This document shows positions 1-7,913 of a stretch of DNA of 64,000 bases, piece after piece. The DNA lies in contig NZ_JBJMAV010000011.1 of assembly GCF_046600715.1 (NCBI RefSeq), positions 5,864 through 69,863 of the forward strand. The letters run 5' to 3'. The translations under genes and the position numbers were made by a program. The stretch is from Lysobacter_C viscosus. Lineage in GTDB: Bacteria; Pseudomonadota; Gammaproteobacteria; Xanthomonadales; Xanthomonadaceae. Under the pieces are notes generated by a model. That model was not told the origin of the DNA and ran no database searches. It saw nothing but the letters and a program-made list of their open reading frames with translations. The first letter of the stretch is position 1. The number at the start of each line of letters is the position of its first letter.

Positions 1-489
1 GCGCTGTCAGTCGTGCGCGCGCGTACGGAGCGGCTCGGCATCGACCTGGACTTCCTGCAGAAGCACGACGTGCACGTGCACGTGCCCGAGGGCGCCACGC
101 CCAAGGACGGTCCCAGCGCAGGCATCGCGATGGCCACGGCGCTGGTCTCGATGCTCACGCGCAACCCGGTGAAGGCGGAAGTGGCGATGACCGGTGAGAT
201 CACGCTACGCGGCCGCGTCCTGCCCATCGGCGGACTCAAGGAGAAGTTGCTGGCGGCACTGCGCGGCGGCATCCGCACCGTGATCATCCCCGAGGAAAAC
301 CGCAAGGACCTGGCGGACTTGCCCAAGTCGGTGTCCCAGGGGTTGAAGATCATCCCGGCGAAGTGGATCGACGAAGTACTCGACATCGCGCTGGAACGGC
401 CGCTGTCGCCCGCGCAACCCCCCGGCCAGGGTGAACTGCCGATCCGCGGCACGGCGGACCCTGCCAGCCAGCCCGGTGTCAAGCATTGA
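1..489 (+). CDS. lon: ATP-dependent protease Lon, C-terminal part (5' end outside window)
   Basis: Only the last 162 codons are in the window; the frame is open from base 1, so the gene starts upstream. This is the proteolytic domain of the cytoplasmic AAA+ protease that degrades misfolded and regulatory proteins. The nucleophilic Ser lies in DGPSAG (codon at 115-117). The catalytic Lys is the second Lys of GGLKEK (codon at 244-246), 43 residues later, the same spacing as the Ser-Lys dyad of E. coli Lon. The protein ends in a short Pro/Gly-rich tail. hupB follows, the usual lon-hupB order. Identity is secure; the N-terminal and ATPase domains cannot be assessed. Confidence 0.97.
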   Translation, partial: ALSVVRARTERLGIDLDFLQKHDVHVHVPEGATPKDGPSAGIAMATALVSMLTRNPVKAEVAMTGEITLRGRVLPIGGLKEKLLAALRGGIRTVIIPEENRKDLADLPKSVSQGLKIIPAKWIDEVLDIALERPLSPAQPPGQGELPIRGTADPASQPGVKH

Positions 490-553
490 CAAGCGGCATC
501 GGGGCAACTTGCCGGAATTGTCCTGAAACCCGCGTCGTTACTAGCTTTCACGC

Positions 554-582
554 TTGCGAAGGCAAAAACCCGCTGGTATAAC
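554..582 (+). promoter_or_regulatory. sigma-70-type promoter for hupB
   Basis: TTGCGA (554-559) and TATAAC (577-582) are separated by exactly 17 bases, a good match to the housekeeping consensus in otherwise GC-rich DNA. Transcription from about 589 would give a leader of roughly 120 bases before the hupB start. AGGGAG at 697-702 is the likely ribosome-binding site. Confidence 0.65.
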
Positions 583-711
583 GGGCGCAACCGCCGGGCC
601 GCTGCGACATCGCAGGGCCGGGCGGTCTAATCGATCGGAGAGTCTGCCGGGGAAGGGGACGGTCCGGTTCTCAGAACACTGCGGCCCAGTCCGCACAGGG
701 AGTCCATACGA

Positions 712-984
712 ATGAATAAGGCCGATTTTGTTGCCGCCGTCTCCGACGCCGCCGAGCTGTCCAAGACCGATGCCGCCAACGCCGTTGACGCGATGGTTGG
801 GGTGATCACCAAGGCGCTGAAGAAGGGCGACACCGTGACGCTGGTGGGCTTCGGTACGTTCCAGGTCCGCAAGCGCGCCGCGCGCCAGGGCCGCAACCCG
901 AAGACCGGCGAGACGATCAAGATCAAGGCGTCCAAGAATCCCGCGTTCAAGGCTGGCAAGGCGCTTAAGGATGCCGTAAACTAA
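712..984 (+). CDS. hupB: DNA-binding protein HU-beta
   Basis: This 90-residue histone-like protein has the full HU length. It binds and bends DNA as a dimer in the nucleoid. The signature GFGTFQVRKRAARQGRNP (about residues 46-63) and the arm segment GETIKIKASKNPAFKAGK are both present, and the N-terminus MNKADFV is that of HU rather than IHF. The ATG at 712 is preceded by AGGGAG at 697-702. The gene lies directly after lon, as in many proteobacteria, and has its own promoter at 554-582. No obvious terminator separates it from the tRNA genes, so read-through into them is possible. Confidence 0.97.
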   Translation: MNKADFVAAVSDAAELSKTDAANAVDAMVGVITKALKKGDTVTLVGFGTFQVRKRAARQGRNPKTGETIKIKASKNPAFKAGKALKDAVN

Positions 985-1030
985 GCAGCTCGCCCGCCGG
1001 CGCCTGACCAAGGCGCTTGCAGCATCAGGC

Positions 1031-1105
1031 GGGTGCTTAGCTCAGTGGTAGAGCGTCTCCTTTACACGGAGAGGGTCGGGGGTTCGAAACCCTCAGCACC
1101 CACCA
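1031..1105 (+). tRNA. tRNA-Val (anticodon TAC)
   Basis: A full cloverleaf with encoded CCA. The acceptor stem GGGTGCT (1031-1037) pairs with AGCACCC (1095-1101). The anticodon loop TTTACAC is closed by CTCC/GGAG, and the T-loop GTTCGAAAC is present. Anticodon TAC reads GTA valine codons. Confidence 0.96.
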
Positions 1106-1130
1106 TCACTTGAGTACGAGTTTTGCGTGC

Positions 1131-1207
1131 GGAGTGGTAGTTCAGTTGGTTAGAATGCTGGCCTGTCACGCCGGAGGTCGCGGGTTCGAGTCCCGTCCAC
1201 TCCGCCA
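1131..1207 (+). tRNA. tRNA-Asp (anticodon GTC), copy 1
   Basis: A full cloverleaf with encoded CCA. The acceptor stem GGAGTGG pairs with CCACTCC (1197-1203), the anticodon loop is CTGTCAC (GTC), and the T-loop GGTTCGAGTCC is present. It is followed at once by a strong hairpin terminator. It differs from the second copy only at one acceptor base pair. Confidence 0.96.
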
Positions 1208-1215
1208 GTAGTATC

Positions 1216-1254
1216 CAGGGGCGCCGGATGCCTGCCATCCGGCGCCCCTGTTTT
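1216..1254 (+). terminator. Rho-independent terminator after tRNA-Asp copy 1
   Basis: A perfect 15-bp stem, CAGGGGCGCCGGATG (1216-1230) with CATCCGGCGCCCCTG (1236-1250), has a 5-base loop and is followed by TTTT. Confidence 0.9.
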
Positions 1255-1316
1255 GAGTTGGGTCCCGCGTGCGCGTGCCTGGTGCAGGCGTGGTGCGGGA
1301 CTGCCAGGTTCAACGT

Positions 1317-1393
1317 GGAGCGGTAGTTCAGTTGGTTAGAATGCTGGCCTGTCACGCCGGAGGTCGCGGGTTCGAGTCCCGTCCGCTCCGCCA
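1317..1393 (+). tRNA. tRNA-Asp (anticodon GTC), copy 2
   Basis: A full cloverleaf with encoded CCA. The acceptor stem GGAGCGG (1317-1323) pairs with CCGCTCC (1383-1389); the rest is identical to copy 1. Because a terminator separates the two copies, this one probably has its own promoter in 1255-1316, though I could not identify one. Confidence 0.96.
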
Positions 1394-1401
1394 GTTGTCC
1401 C

Positions 1402-1434
1402 AGGAGGCGCCGGAATAGGCGCCTCCTTTTTTTT
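1402..1434 (+). terminator. Rho-independent terminator after tRNA-Asp copy 2
   Basis: A perfect 10-bp stem, AGGAGGCGCC (1402-1411) with GGCGCCTCCT (1418-1427), has a 6-base loop and runs into eight T residues (1427-1434). Confidence 0.93.
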
Positions 1435-1523
1435 GCGTCGAGCCAGCAGGTGGGCCCAGCCGGGAAGACCGCCAGCGCAGGTCGCGCTAGACTGTGCGGC
1501 TCCGTCCCGACACGCGACCCCTC

Positions 1524-3503
1524 ATGCTGCAGAAACTCCGCGAAAAAACCACTGGCGTCGTCGGCGCCGTGATCGTCGCGCTGCTGATCGTTCCCTTTGC
1601 ACTGTTCGGCCTGGACCAGTACATGGTGGGCGGCGCGGCAAACAACGTGGCCCGCATCCAGGCGCCACCGACGTGGTGGCATGGCGCGCCGTCGTGGTGG
1701 CCGGCATCCATGTTCTGGCGCCACCAAGAAGTGACCGTCGAGGAGTTCCGCAACCGGCTGGAGCTGGCCCGCCAGCAGCAGCGCGAGCGGCAGGGCGAAG
1801 CATTCGACCCGGTGGCCTTCGAGTCGGTCGACAACAAGCGTGAGGTCCTGGAGACCCTGATCGACGAGAAGGCCCTGGCGATGGCCGCCGAAGCCTCCGG
1901 CATTGTCGTTGGCGATGCGATGGTGCGCGACGCCATCCAGGACATCGAGGCGTTCCAGGTGGAAGGTCGGTTCGATCCCAACCGCTACCAGCTGACACTG
2001 GCATCGCAGGTGCCGCCGCAGACGCCGCGGCAGTTCGAGCGCAGCGTTCGCGACAACCTGCGCCAGTCGCTGGCTGCCACCGCGGTCGGCAGTAGCAGTT
2101 TCGTCACCAATGGCGAGATGGACCGCCTGGTGCGGTTGCTAGGCGAGCAGCGCGACGTCGACCTGCTCATGCTGCCCGCCCCCGAGCCGGACACCGCGCC
2201 GGTAAGTGACGAACAGGCGCGCGCCTGGTACACGGCGAACGAGTCCGATTTCCGCGCTCCCGAGGCCGTCACCCTCGAGTACGTGCAGGTCAATGCCGAT
2301 ACCGTGCCAGCGCCGGCCGCGCCGGATGAGGCCGCCCTGCGCCAGCGCTACGAAGAGCAGCGCGAGCGTTTCAGCGCGCAGGACGAGCGGCTCGCGTCGC
2401 ATATCCTGGTTCGCGTGGAAGACGGCGCGGATGAGGCGGCCGTTGCCGCTGCCCGAGGAAAGGCCGCGCGTATCGCCGCGCAGGCCAAGGCGCCCGGGGC
2501 GGACTTTGCCGCGCTGGCGCGGGACAACAGCGACGACAGCGGGTCCAGCGCGATGGGCGGTGACCTTGGCTGGATCGGACGTGGTGCGATGACAGGCAGT
2601 TTCGAGGACTCTTTGTTCGCGATGCAGCCGGGGCAGGTGAGTGACCCGGTGCGGACCGACTTCGGCTGGCACGTGATCCAGCTGCGCGAGGAGAGGTCGG
2701 GCGAAACGCGAAGTTTCGAGGATTCGCGCGAAGCCCTCGCCACCGAGCTCGCCCAGGCCAACCGTGACCGCGCGGTCAGCGAGTTCACCAGCGAGCTGGT
2801 CGACCGCATCTACCGCAATCCGTCCTCGCTGACGCCCGCCGCGAACGAAATGGGCCTGCAGGTGCAGACCGTGGGCCCGTTCACCCGCGCGAATGCGTCC
2901 GGCATTGCAGCGCATCCGGCGGTCCGGCAAGCGGCGTTCTCGGAAATGCTGGTACAGGACGGCACGGTGAGCGACCCCATTGAAGTCGCCCCTGGGTCGA
3001 CCGTGCTGATCCGCGTCGTCGAGCACACCCCCGAGCGAGCGCTGCCGTTAGGCCAGGTGCGTGCCAGGGTGGACGCCGCGGTCCGCGCAGACCGCGCACG
3101 CAAGGCGGTCAAGGCGCGGGGCGAGGCATTGGTCGCGCGCCTGGAGAAGGGCGAAACCCTCGAGTCGTTGGCGACAGCGGAAGGCCTGGCGGCGCCCGAA
3201 TCGGTTCCGGGCGTGCCCCGTGGCGCACCGTTGCCGGAGCCGGAGGTCAACGAGGCGGTTTTCGCCGCGCCCAAGCCGGCGCCGGGTGGCACCTCGCCCG
3301 GCCTCCAGATGCTGTCGGACGGCCGTGCGGTACTGTTCGTGGTCACCGGCGTGACGCCCGGCAGCGCTGCCACGCTCGACCAGGCCCAGCGCGATGCGCT
3401 GCGCCAGCAGTTCGCGCAGGTGTCCGGCCTTGACGACATCGAGGCGTTGACGCGATCACTGCGTCGCAACCTGGATATCGAAGTGTTCGAAGAGAACTTC
3501 TGA
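1524..3503 (+). CDS. ppiD: membrane-anchored periplasmic peptidyl-prolyl isomerase PpiD
   Basis: A 659-residue SurA/PpiD-type chaperone. An N-terminal anchor (about residues 12-29) holds it in the inner membrane with the rest in the periplasm, where it helps fold outer-membrane and secreted proteins. A SurA_N-like helical region follows, then one parvulin domain at about residues 260-385 with the typical segments ASHILVRVE, GGDLGWIGRG and DPVRTDFGWHVIQL. The ATG at 1524 is chosen because the anchor begins right after it; an in-frame start at 1494 would add ten unsupported residues. TAGACT at 1488-1493 is a possible -10 box. Residues 47-65 contain an unusual cluster of six Trp. It ends at a terminator shared with fabI. 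The lon-hupB-ppiD order supports the call. Confidence 0.93.
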   Translation: MLQKLREKTTGVVGAVIVALLIVPFALFGLDQYMVGGAANNVARIQAPPTWWHGAPSWWPASMFWRHQEVTVEEFRNRLELARQQQRERQGEAFDPVAFESVDNKREVLETLIDEKALAMAAEASGIVVGDAMVRDAIQDIEAFQVEGRFDPNRYQLTLASQVPPQTPRQFERSVRDNLRQSLAATAVGSSSFVTNGEMDRLVRLLGEQRDVDLLMLPAPEPDTAPVSDEQARAWYTANESDFRAPEAVTLEYVQVNADTVPAPAAPDEAALRQRYEEQRERFSAQDERLASHILVRVEDGADEAAVAAARGKAARIAAQAKAPGADFAALARDNSDDSGSSAMGGDLGWIGRGAMTGSFEDSLFAMQPGQVSDPVRTDFGWHVIQLREERSGETRSFEDSREALATELAQANRDRAVSEFTSELVDRIYRNPSSLTPAANEMGLQVQTVGPFTRANASGIAAHPAVRQAAFSEMLVQDGTVSDPIEVAPGSTVLIRVVEHTPERALPLGQVRARVDAAVRADRARKAVKARGEALVARLEKGETLESLATAEGLAAPESVPGVPRGAPLPEPEVNEAVFAAPKPAPGGTSPGLQMLSDGRAVLFVVTGVTPGSAATLDQAQRDALRQQFAQVSGLDDIEALTRSLRRNLDIEVFEENF

Positions 3504-3532
3504 CCGGCAGCGAAAGGACCGGAACCAACAAG

Positions 3533-3561
3533 AAAGCCCGGCGCGACGCCGGGCTTTTTTT
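3533..3561. terminator. bidirectional terminator between ppiD and fabI
   Basis: Stem AAAGCCCGGCG (3533-3543) with CGCCGGGCTTT (3547-3557), a 3-base loop and seven T residues (3555-3561). The A-rich 5' side lets it also serve the convergent fabI transcript. Confidence 0.88.
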
Positions 3562-3589
3562 GTGACGTCGGCGGGGCTGACTTGACTGC

Positions 3590-4390
3590 TCAGTCGGCGG
3601 CGTCGGCGTGGATGCCGGTCATCCCGACGATGTTGTAGCCGCCATCCACGTAGGTGATCTCGCCGGTCACGCCCGAGGCCAGGTCCGAGCACAGGAACGC
3701 GGCGACGTTGCCGACGTCCTCGATGCTGACGGTGCGGCGAAGCGGCGCGTTCTCCTCCACGTGCCCGAGGATCTTGCGGAACCCGGCGATGCCTGCCGCG
3801 GCCAGCGTCTTGATCGGCCCGGCCGAGATGGCGTTGACGCGCGTGCCCTCCGGACCCAGGTTGCAGGCCAGGTAGCGCACGGTGGATTCCAGGCTCGCCT
3901 TGGCCACGCCCATCACGTTGTAGCCGATGAGCGCGCGCTCGGCACCCAGGTAGCTGAGGGTGAGGATGGAGCCCTTGCGCCCGGCCATCAGCGGCCGGGC
4001 GGCCTTGGCCAGTGCCGCCAGCGAATAGGCCGAAATATCATGGGCGATGGCGAAGTTCTCACGGGTGAGCCCGTCCAGGAACTGTCCGGCGATCGCTTCG
4101 CGCGGCGCGAACGCAATGGCGTGCACCAGGATGTCGAACCCGTCCCAGTGCTCGCCCAGCTGGTCCATGCAAGCGGCGATCTGCGCATCGTCGGTCACGT
4201 CGAGCGGCAGCACGATGGCGCTGCCGTAGTCGGCCGCGGCGCTTTCAACGCGCGATTTCAGCTTGTCGTTCTGGTAGGTGAAGGCGAGTTCCGCGCCCTC
4301 GCGGTGCATCGCCTCGGCGATGCCCGTGGCGATGGACCGCTGGCTGGCGATACCGGTGATGAGTGCGCGCTTGCCTTGCAGGAAACCCAT
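3590..4390 (-). CDS. fabI: enoyl-[acyl-carrier-protein] reductase FabI
   Basis: A 266-residue NADH-dependent reductase for the last step of each fatty-acid elongation cycle in the cytoplasm. The nucleotide-binding start GKRALITGIASQRSIATG carries the FabI-type glycine motif. Tyr147, Tyr157 and Lys164 sit in the spacing of the FabI catalytic residues (Y146/Y156/K163 in E. coli). The end ITYVDGGYNIVGM is typical of the family. GAGGGA lies 5 bases before the ATG. It stands alone, convergent with ppiD and away from the main fab cluster at 29.8-34.7 kb. This is the classical triclosan-target reductase class rather than FabV. Confidence 0.96.
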   Translation of the reverse strand: MGFLQGKRALITGIASQRSIATGIAEAMHREGAELAFTYQNDKLKSRVESAAADYGSAIVLPLDVTDDAQIAACMDQLGEHWDGFDILVHAIAFAPREAIAGQFLDGLTRENFAIAHDISAYSLAALAKAARPLMAGRKGSILTLSYLGAERALIGYNVMGVAKASLESTVRYLACNLGPEGTRVNAISAGPIKTLAAAGIAGFRKILGHVEENAPLRRTVSIEDVGNVAAFLCSDLASGVTGEITYVDGGYNIVGMTGIHADAAD

Positions 4391-4485
4391 GTTCGTCCCT
4401 CGAATGGTGGTGGCCGGGTGCCGGCGGTGCCGGCAGGGGCGCTAGTGTGCCCTGTGCACCCGGGAGCGGCCACCGGGAGGAGGCC

Positions 4486-5757
4486 TCAGGGTGACGCCGC
4501 GGGTGGGTCGACGTGAAGCGCGGTGCCGGGTTGCAGGACGCTGCCGGGGCGCAGTCCGTTGAGGCTGAGCAGGTCGGCCACCCGGATTCCGTAGCGACGC
4601 GCGATCAACCACGGGTTCTCGCCCCGCGCCACCACATGCCGCCTGGGTCCGGTGTGCGACGAGACGCGGGTGGCGGCTGCGCCCTGGGTGGCGGCGCCCG
4701 CGACGGGAGCGGTGGCGCGGGTTGCAGGCCCGGCCACGCCCGCGCCGCTCGCGCCGGTCACGTCCGGGACAACGTCCCCCGCGGCAGCGGTGGTCATCCG
4801 GTCGGCGGTCCTGGCGGCAGGCACTGGTACCAGCAATTGCCTCGAACCCGTCTGGCCCTTGCCGATGCGGCCGCTGCGGAAGGCGGGATTCAATTCGCGA
4901 AGGCGTGCCGCCTCGTACCCGCCGTGCGAGGCCAAGGCGTCGACGCTGGCAACTCCGTCGGGGACTTCGACCGCGACCAGCGTTTCAATCGGTGCCCGCA
5001 GCGCCTCGCGACGCAGAGGGTCGTCGGCGGTGGCCGCCACCACGCAGGCCAGCGCCCGCAATTTGCGCACGTAGGCCTGGGTGATATCGGGGATGCCGCG
5101 CAGGGCCTCGGGTCGGGCATCACGGGCAACCTGCCCGTTGCGCTTGAGGGCGCCGAGGATCCGGTATTCGCCCGCGTTGAATGCCATGGCCCCGAGGCGC
5201 CAGTCGCCGGCGAACATGCCGTGGAGCGTGCGCAGGTAGCGGACTGCGGCGCGGGTGGAATCCACCGGCGAGTAGCGCCCGTCATACCCCTGGTCCACCT
5301 GGATCTTGTGGTTGCGTGCGGTGAGGGCGATGAACTGCCACAGTCCCGCCGGGCCGGCCGGACTGCGTGCTCCGGGCTTGTAGCCGCTCTCCACGAACGG
5401 GATGAGCGCGTACTCGGTGGGCAGGTGCGAGTCGCGCAGTGCATCGACCACGTAGGCGAACAGCGGCATGACGTCGCTACCCGGTTGCGCCAGCTTGGAG
5501 GGGGCACTGGCGAAGTGTCGGCGCCAGCGGTCGCTGACCTCGCCTTCGCACCCGGGATCGGAAAGGCCTTCCCGGAACGAGTGCAACACCGACAACCCGG
5601 TACGAGGGGCCGCGCTCGCCTCCGTCGCTCCGGTCGTCGCCTGCGGCGCGGCGGGACCCTCCGCGGCCGCCACGCAGGCGCTGGCCATCAGCAGCAGCAC
5701 CGAGATCACCCGCGCGAGGCGTGCGGACCCTGTCCCGCGCCGGTCGCGGCGGCTCAT
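4486..5757 (-). CDS. mltD: membrane-bound lytic murein transglycosylase, MltD-like, with LysM domain
   Basis: A 423-residue exported enzyme that cleaves peptidoglycan glycan strands. The N-terminus has a basic stretch and a hydrophobic core (ARVISVLLLMASACVAAA), a signal peptide or lipoprotein signal. The SLT domain has the expected PFVESGYKPGARSPAGPAGLW start (catalytic Glu in FVESGY), the GLWQFI motif and MAFNAGEYR. A Thr/Ala/Gly-rich linker leads to one C-terminal LysM (HVVARGENPWLIARRYGI...). MltD of E. coli has two LysM repeats, so this form is shorter. The start overlaps the gloB stop in ATGA, so the two are translationally coupled; gloB-mltD pairing is common in gammaproteobacteria. 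Longer in-frame starts would destroy the signal peptide. Confidence 0.9.
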   Translation of the reverse strand: MSRRDRRGTGSARLARVISVLLLMASACVAAAEGPAAPQATTGATEASAAPRTGLSVLHSFREGLSDPGCEGEVSDRWRRHFASAPSKLAQPGSDVMPLFAYVVDALRDSHLPTEYALIPFVESGYKPGARSPAGPAGLWQFIALTARNHKIQVDQGYDGRYSPVDSTRAAVRYLRTLHGMFAGDWRLGAMAFNAGEYRILGALKRNGQVARDARPEALRGIPDITQAYVRKLRALACVVAATADDPLRREALRAPIETLVAVEVPDGVASVDALASHGGYEAARLRELNPAFRSGRIGKGQTGSRQLLVPVPAARTADRMTTAAAGDVVPDVTGASGAGVAGPATRATAPVAGAATQGAAATRVSSHTGPRRHVVARGENPWLIARRYGIRVADLLSLNGLRPGSVLQPGTALHVDPPAASP

Positions 5758-6530
5758 GCGACGAACCCGTCCTTCCAGCGCCGGAGCTCGGCGAAGACGT
5801 CGGCGGCGGATCCGGGCGCACGGCCCAGCCGCCCACGGACGGCCTCGACGATCGCCGGGGCGCGCGTGCGCAGGAACGGATTGGCGGCGCATTCGTCCGA
5901 CAGCAGGGCGGGCAGGGTGGGGAGTCGGGCAGCGCGCATGGACTGGGCCTCTTTGAGACGGCGCAGCAACGCCGGGTTGTCAGGATCGACCACGCGGGCG
6001 AACGCCGCGTTGGACAAGGTGTATTCGTGGCCACAGCAGACGCGGGTGCCGCCCGGTAGCGCGGCGAGGCGATCCAGTGACGCCAGCATCTGGGGGGCGT
6101 CACCTTCGAACATGCGCCCACAGCCCAGGCTGAACAGGGTATCGCCGCAGAACAGCAGTGGCGGCTGGCCGTCGGCCAGATGGAAGGCGACGTGGCTCAG
6201 GGTATGCCCGGGCACGGCGATCACCTCCAGCGTCCAATCGCCGGCCACCACCCGGTCGCCGTGGCCGACGCGGTGGGTGGCAAAGGCGATGCGCGGATCG
6301 TGTGGGGCATGCACCGGCAGGCCGGGCCAGCGCTCCAGCAGTTCGGCCACGCCGCCGACGTGGTCGGCATGATGGTGGGTGAGGAGGATGGCCACGGGGC
6401 GCAGGCCTGCCTCCGCCGCCTCCAGTACCGGTCGTGCCTGACCCGGGTCGACCACCAGCGCGGTGCCGTCCGAGGCCTGCAGGGCCCAGATGTAGTTGTC
6501 GTTGAATGCGGGCAGTGCCAGCAGGGGCAT
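5754..6530 (-). CDS. gloB: hydroxyacylglutathione hydrolase (glyoxalase II)
   Basis: A 258-residue metallo-beta-lactamase-fold thioesterase that hydrolyses S-D-lactoylglutathione to D-lactate and glutathione, the second step of methylglyoxal detoxification in the cytoplasm. The metal-binding THHHADH motif, the later GHTLSHVAFH and GDTLFSLGCGRMFEG segments and the glutathione-site CCGHEYTLSN are present. The start MPLLALPAFNDNYIW matches the family's N-terminus. The gene ends in a 4-base overlap with mltD and is divergent from the YafS-like methyltransferase and rnhA-dnaQ, the same neighbourhood as in E. coli. Confidence 0.96.
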   Translation of the reverse strand: MPLLALPAFNDNYIWALQASDGTALVVDPGQARPVLEAAEAGLRPVAILLTHHHADHVGGVAELLERWPGLPVHAPHDPRIAFATHRVGHGDRVVAGDWTLEVIAVPGHTLSHVAFHLADGQPPLLFCGDTLFSLGCGRMFEGDAPQMLASLDRLAALPGGTRVCCGHEYTLSNAAFARVVDPDNPALLRRLKEAQSMRAARLPTLPALLSDECAANPFLRTRAPAIVEAVRGRLGRAPGSAADVFAELRRWKDGFVA

Positions 6531-6644
6531 GGTGACGCTCCCGGACGGATCGCGCAGAATCCATCGTAGATCCGCGCATCCACCCTGTTTCCTGTTCAGC
6601 CGGGGACCTGTCCAGCGCCCCCCTTGGCCTGAGGCCACGCGACC

Positions 6645-7388
6645 ATGCCCGCCCCTGATCCCGTGCGTCAACCCGAGCGAGCCGGTCCCTTCTTCGAAGC
6701 GGGCGCGGGCCGGGGCCTGCTGGAGGCGGAATCACGGGCGATGCAGCGGGCGATCGAGGCCATGCCGTCCCTCCCGTGGCTCTGGATCGGCCCTTGCGGT
6801 GCCGCCATGCCATCGCTGGATCGGCCGCGCGGACTCCGCATGTCCTGCTTGCCGGGGCGGGAGGCGGACGTGGGGGCCTTTGCCGGCGACCTGCGATGCG
6901 AGTTGCCCTGGCCGATCGCAAGCGACACCGTGGGGATGGTCCTGGTGCAGCACGCCGCCGAAGAGGTGCGTGACCCGCGGATGCTGCTGGACGAATGTGC
7001 CCGCGTGCTGGTACCCGGCGGCACGCTCTGGCTGTCGGTGCTCAACCCGCTCAGCCCGTTCCGTGGCCGCTGGTGGCGAGGCGGACTGCATGCCAGCGCG
7101 CTGGGCACCTGGCAGTCGCGGCTGCGCCGGTCCGGACTGGTGCCCGACAGCCTGAGCGTGCAATGGCTCGGCCCGTACTGGCGGACCGATCGCCACGACA
7201 GCGGCGTGGCCGCACGCGACAGGCTGCGCGCCGCCGTTGCCATCACGGTGGTCAAGCGCGTGCATGCCGCCATCCCGCGACAGCCGTTGATGCGATTCCG
7301 CCTGCAGGCCGGTGGCGTGGGTTCGGCATCCATGGGGCGGTCGATTGCCCGGTCGGTCCCGGGACGGGGCCATGGCAGGGGTGGATGA
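6645..7388 (+). CDS. YafS-like SAM-dependent methyltransferase domain protein
   Basis: A 247-residue protein with the second half of a class I methyltransferase fold. LPWPIASDTVGMVLVQHAAEEVRDP is followed by LLDECARVLVPGGTLWLSVLNPLSPF, the post-motif region of the Methyltransf_11 family. The first glycine-rich SAM loop is degenerate (LWIGPCGAAMPSL), so activity is uncertain. Position between gloB and rnhA-dnaQ matches yafS of E. coli, whose function is unclear. The C-terminal 40 residues are basic and look poorly conserved. ATG at 6645 was taken as the first start in frame; no strong ribosome-binding site is seen. Confidence 0.8.
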   Translation: MPAPDPVRQPERAGPFFEAGAGRGLLEAESRAMQRAIEAMPSLPWLWIGPCGAAMPSLDRPRGLRMSCLPGREADVGAFAGDLRCELPWPIASDTVGMVLVQHAAEEVRDPRMLLDECARVLVPGGTLWLSVLNPLSPFRGRWWRGGLHASALGTWQSRLRRSGLVPDSLSVQWLGPYWRTDRHDSGVAARDRLRAAVAITVVKRVHAAIPRQPLMRFRLQAGGVGSASMGRSIARSVPGRGHGRGG

Positions 7389-7418
7389 CGCCATCGCCAA
7401 GCGAGCGATAATGGCGCG

Positions 7419-7892
7419 ATGAACCAGGCTTCCCCGAACGAAACGAACAAGGCGGTCGAGATCCACACCGATGGCGCGTGCCTGGGCAATCCCGGCCCCG
7501 GCGGCTGGGGCGCTCTGCTGCGTTGCAAGGGACGCGAGCGCGAGATCTCCGGCAACGATCCGGCCACGACCAACAACCGGATGGAACTGATGGGCGCGAT
7601 CATGGCCCTGGAGACGCTCAGCGAGCCCTGCACCGTCGTCCTGCACACCGACTCCCAGTACGTCCGCCAGGGCATCACCCTGTGGATGCCCAACTGGGTG
7701 CGGCGCGGGTGGAAGACCTCCGGCGGCGATCCGGTGAGGAACCGCGACCTGTGGGAGCGGTTGGAGCTGGCGACGCGTCGGCATTCGATCGACTGGCGCT
7801 GGGTCAAGGGCCACTCGGGGGATCCGGACAACGAGCGTGTGGACGTGCTTGCGCGCGACGCGGCGCTCAAGCTGCGCGCCGGCGCGGCCTGA
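7419..7892 (+). CDS. rnhA: ribonuclease HI
   Basis: A 157-residue enzyme that removes the RNA strand of RNA-DNA hybrids (R-loops, primer remnants). The four metal-binding acids align as Asp18, Glu56, Asp78 and Asp142 with His132 in KGHSGDPDNERVD. The N-terminal IHTDGACLGNPGPGGWG block is diagnostic, and the basic handle (WVRRGWKTSGG) is present. There is no Shine-Dalgarno sequence; instead GATAAT (7407-7412) ends 6 bases before the ATG, suggesting a leaderless transcript. It is co-directional with dnaQ. Confidence 0.97.
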   Translation: MNQASPNETNKAVEIHTDGACLGNPGPGGWGALLRCKGREREISGNDPATTNNRMELMGAIMALETLSEPCTVVLHTDSQYVRQGITLWMPNWVRRGWKTSGGDPVRNRDLWERLELATRRHSIDWRWVKGHSGDPDNERVDVLARDAALKLRAGAA

Positions 7893-7913
7893 CCACTGCC
7901 GTAGACTGCGACG

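Noticed and set aside
1062..1727. Minus-strand open frame containing repeated TGLEPATSGVTGQHSNQLNY peptides
   Set aside because: The repeats are conceptual translations of the two tRNA-Asp genes and the tRNA-Val gene, a known annotation artefact, not a protein repeat.
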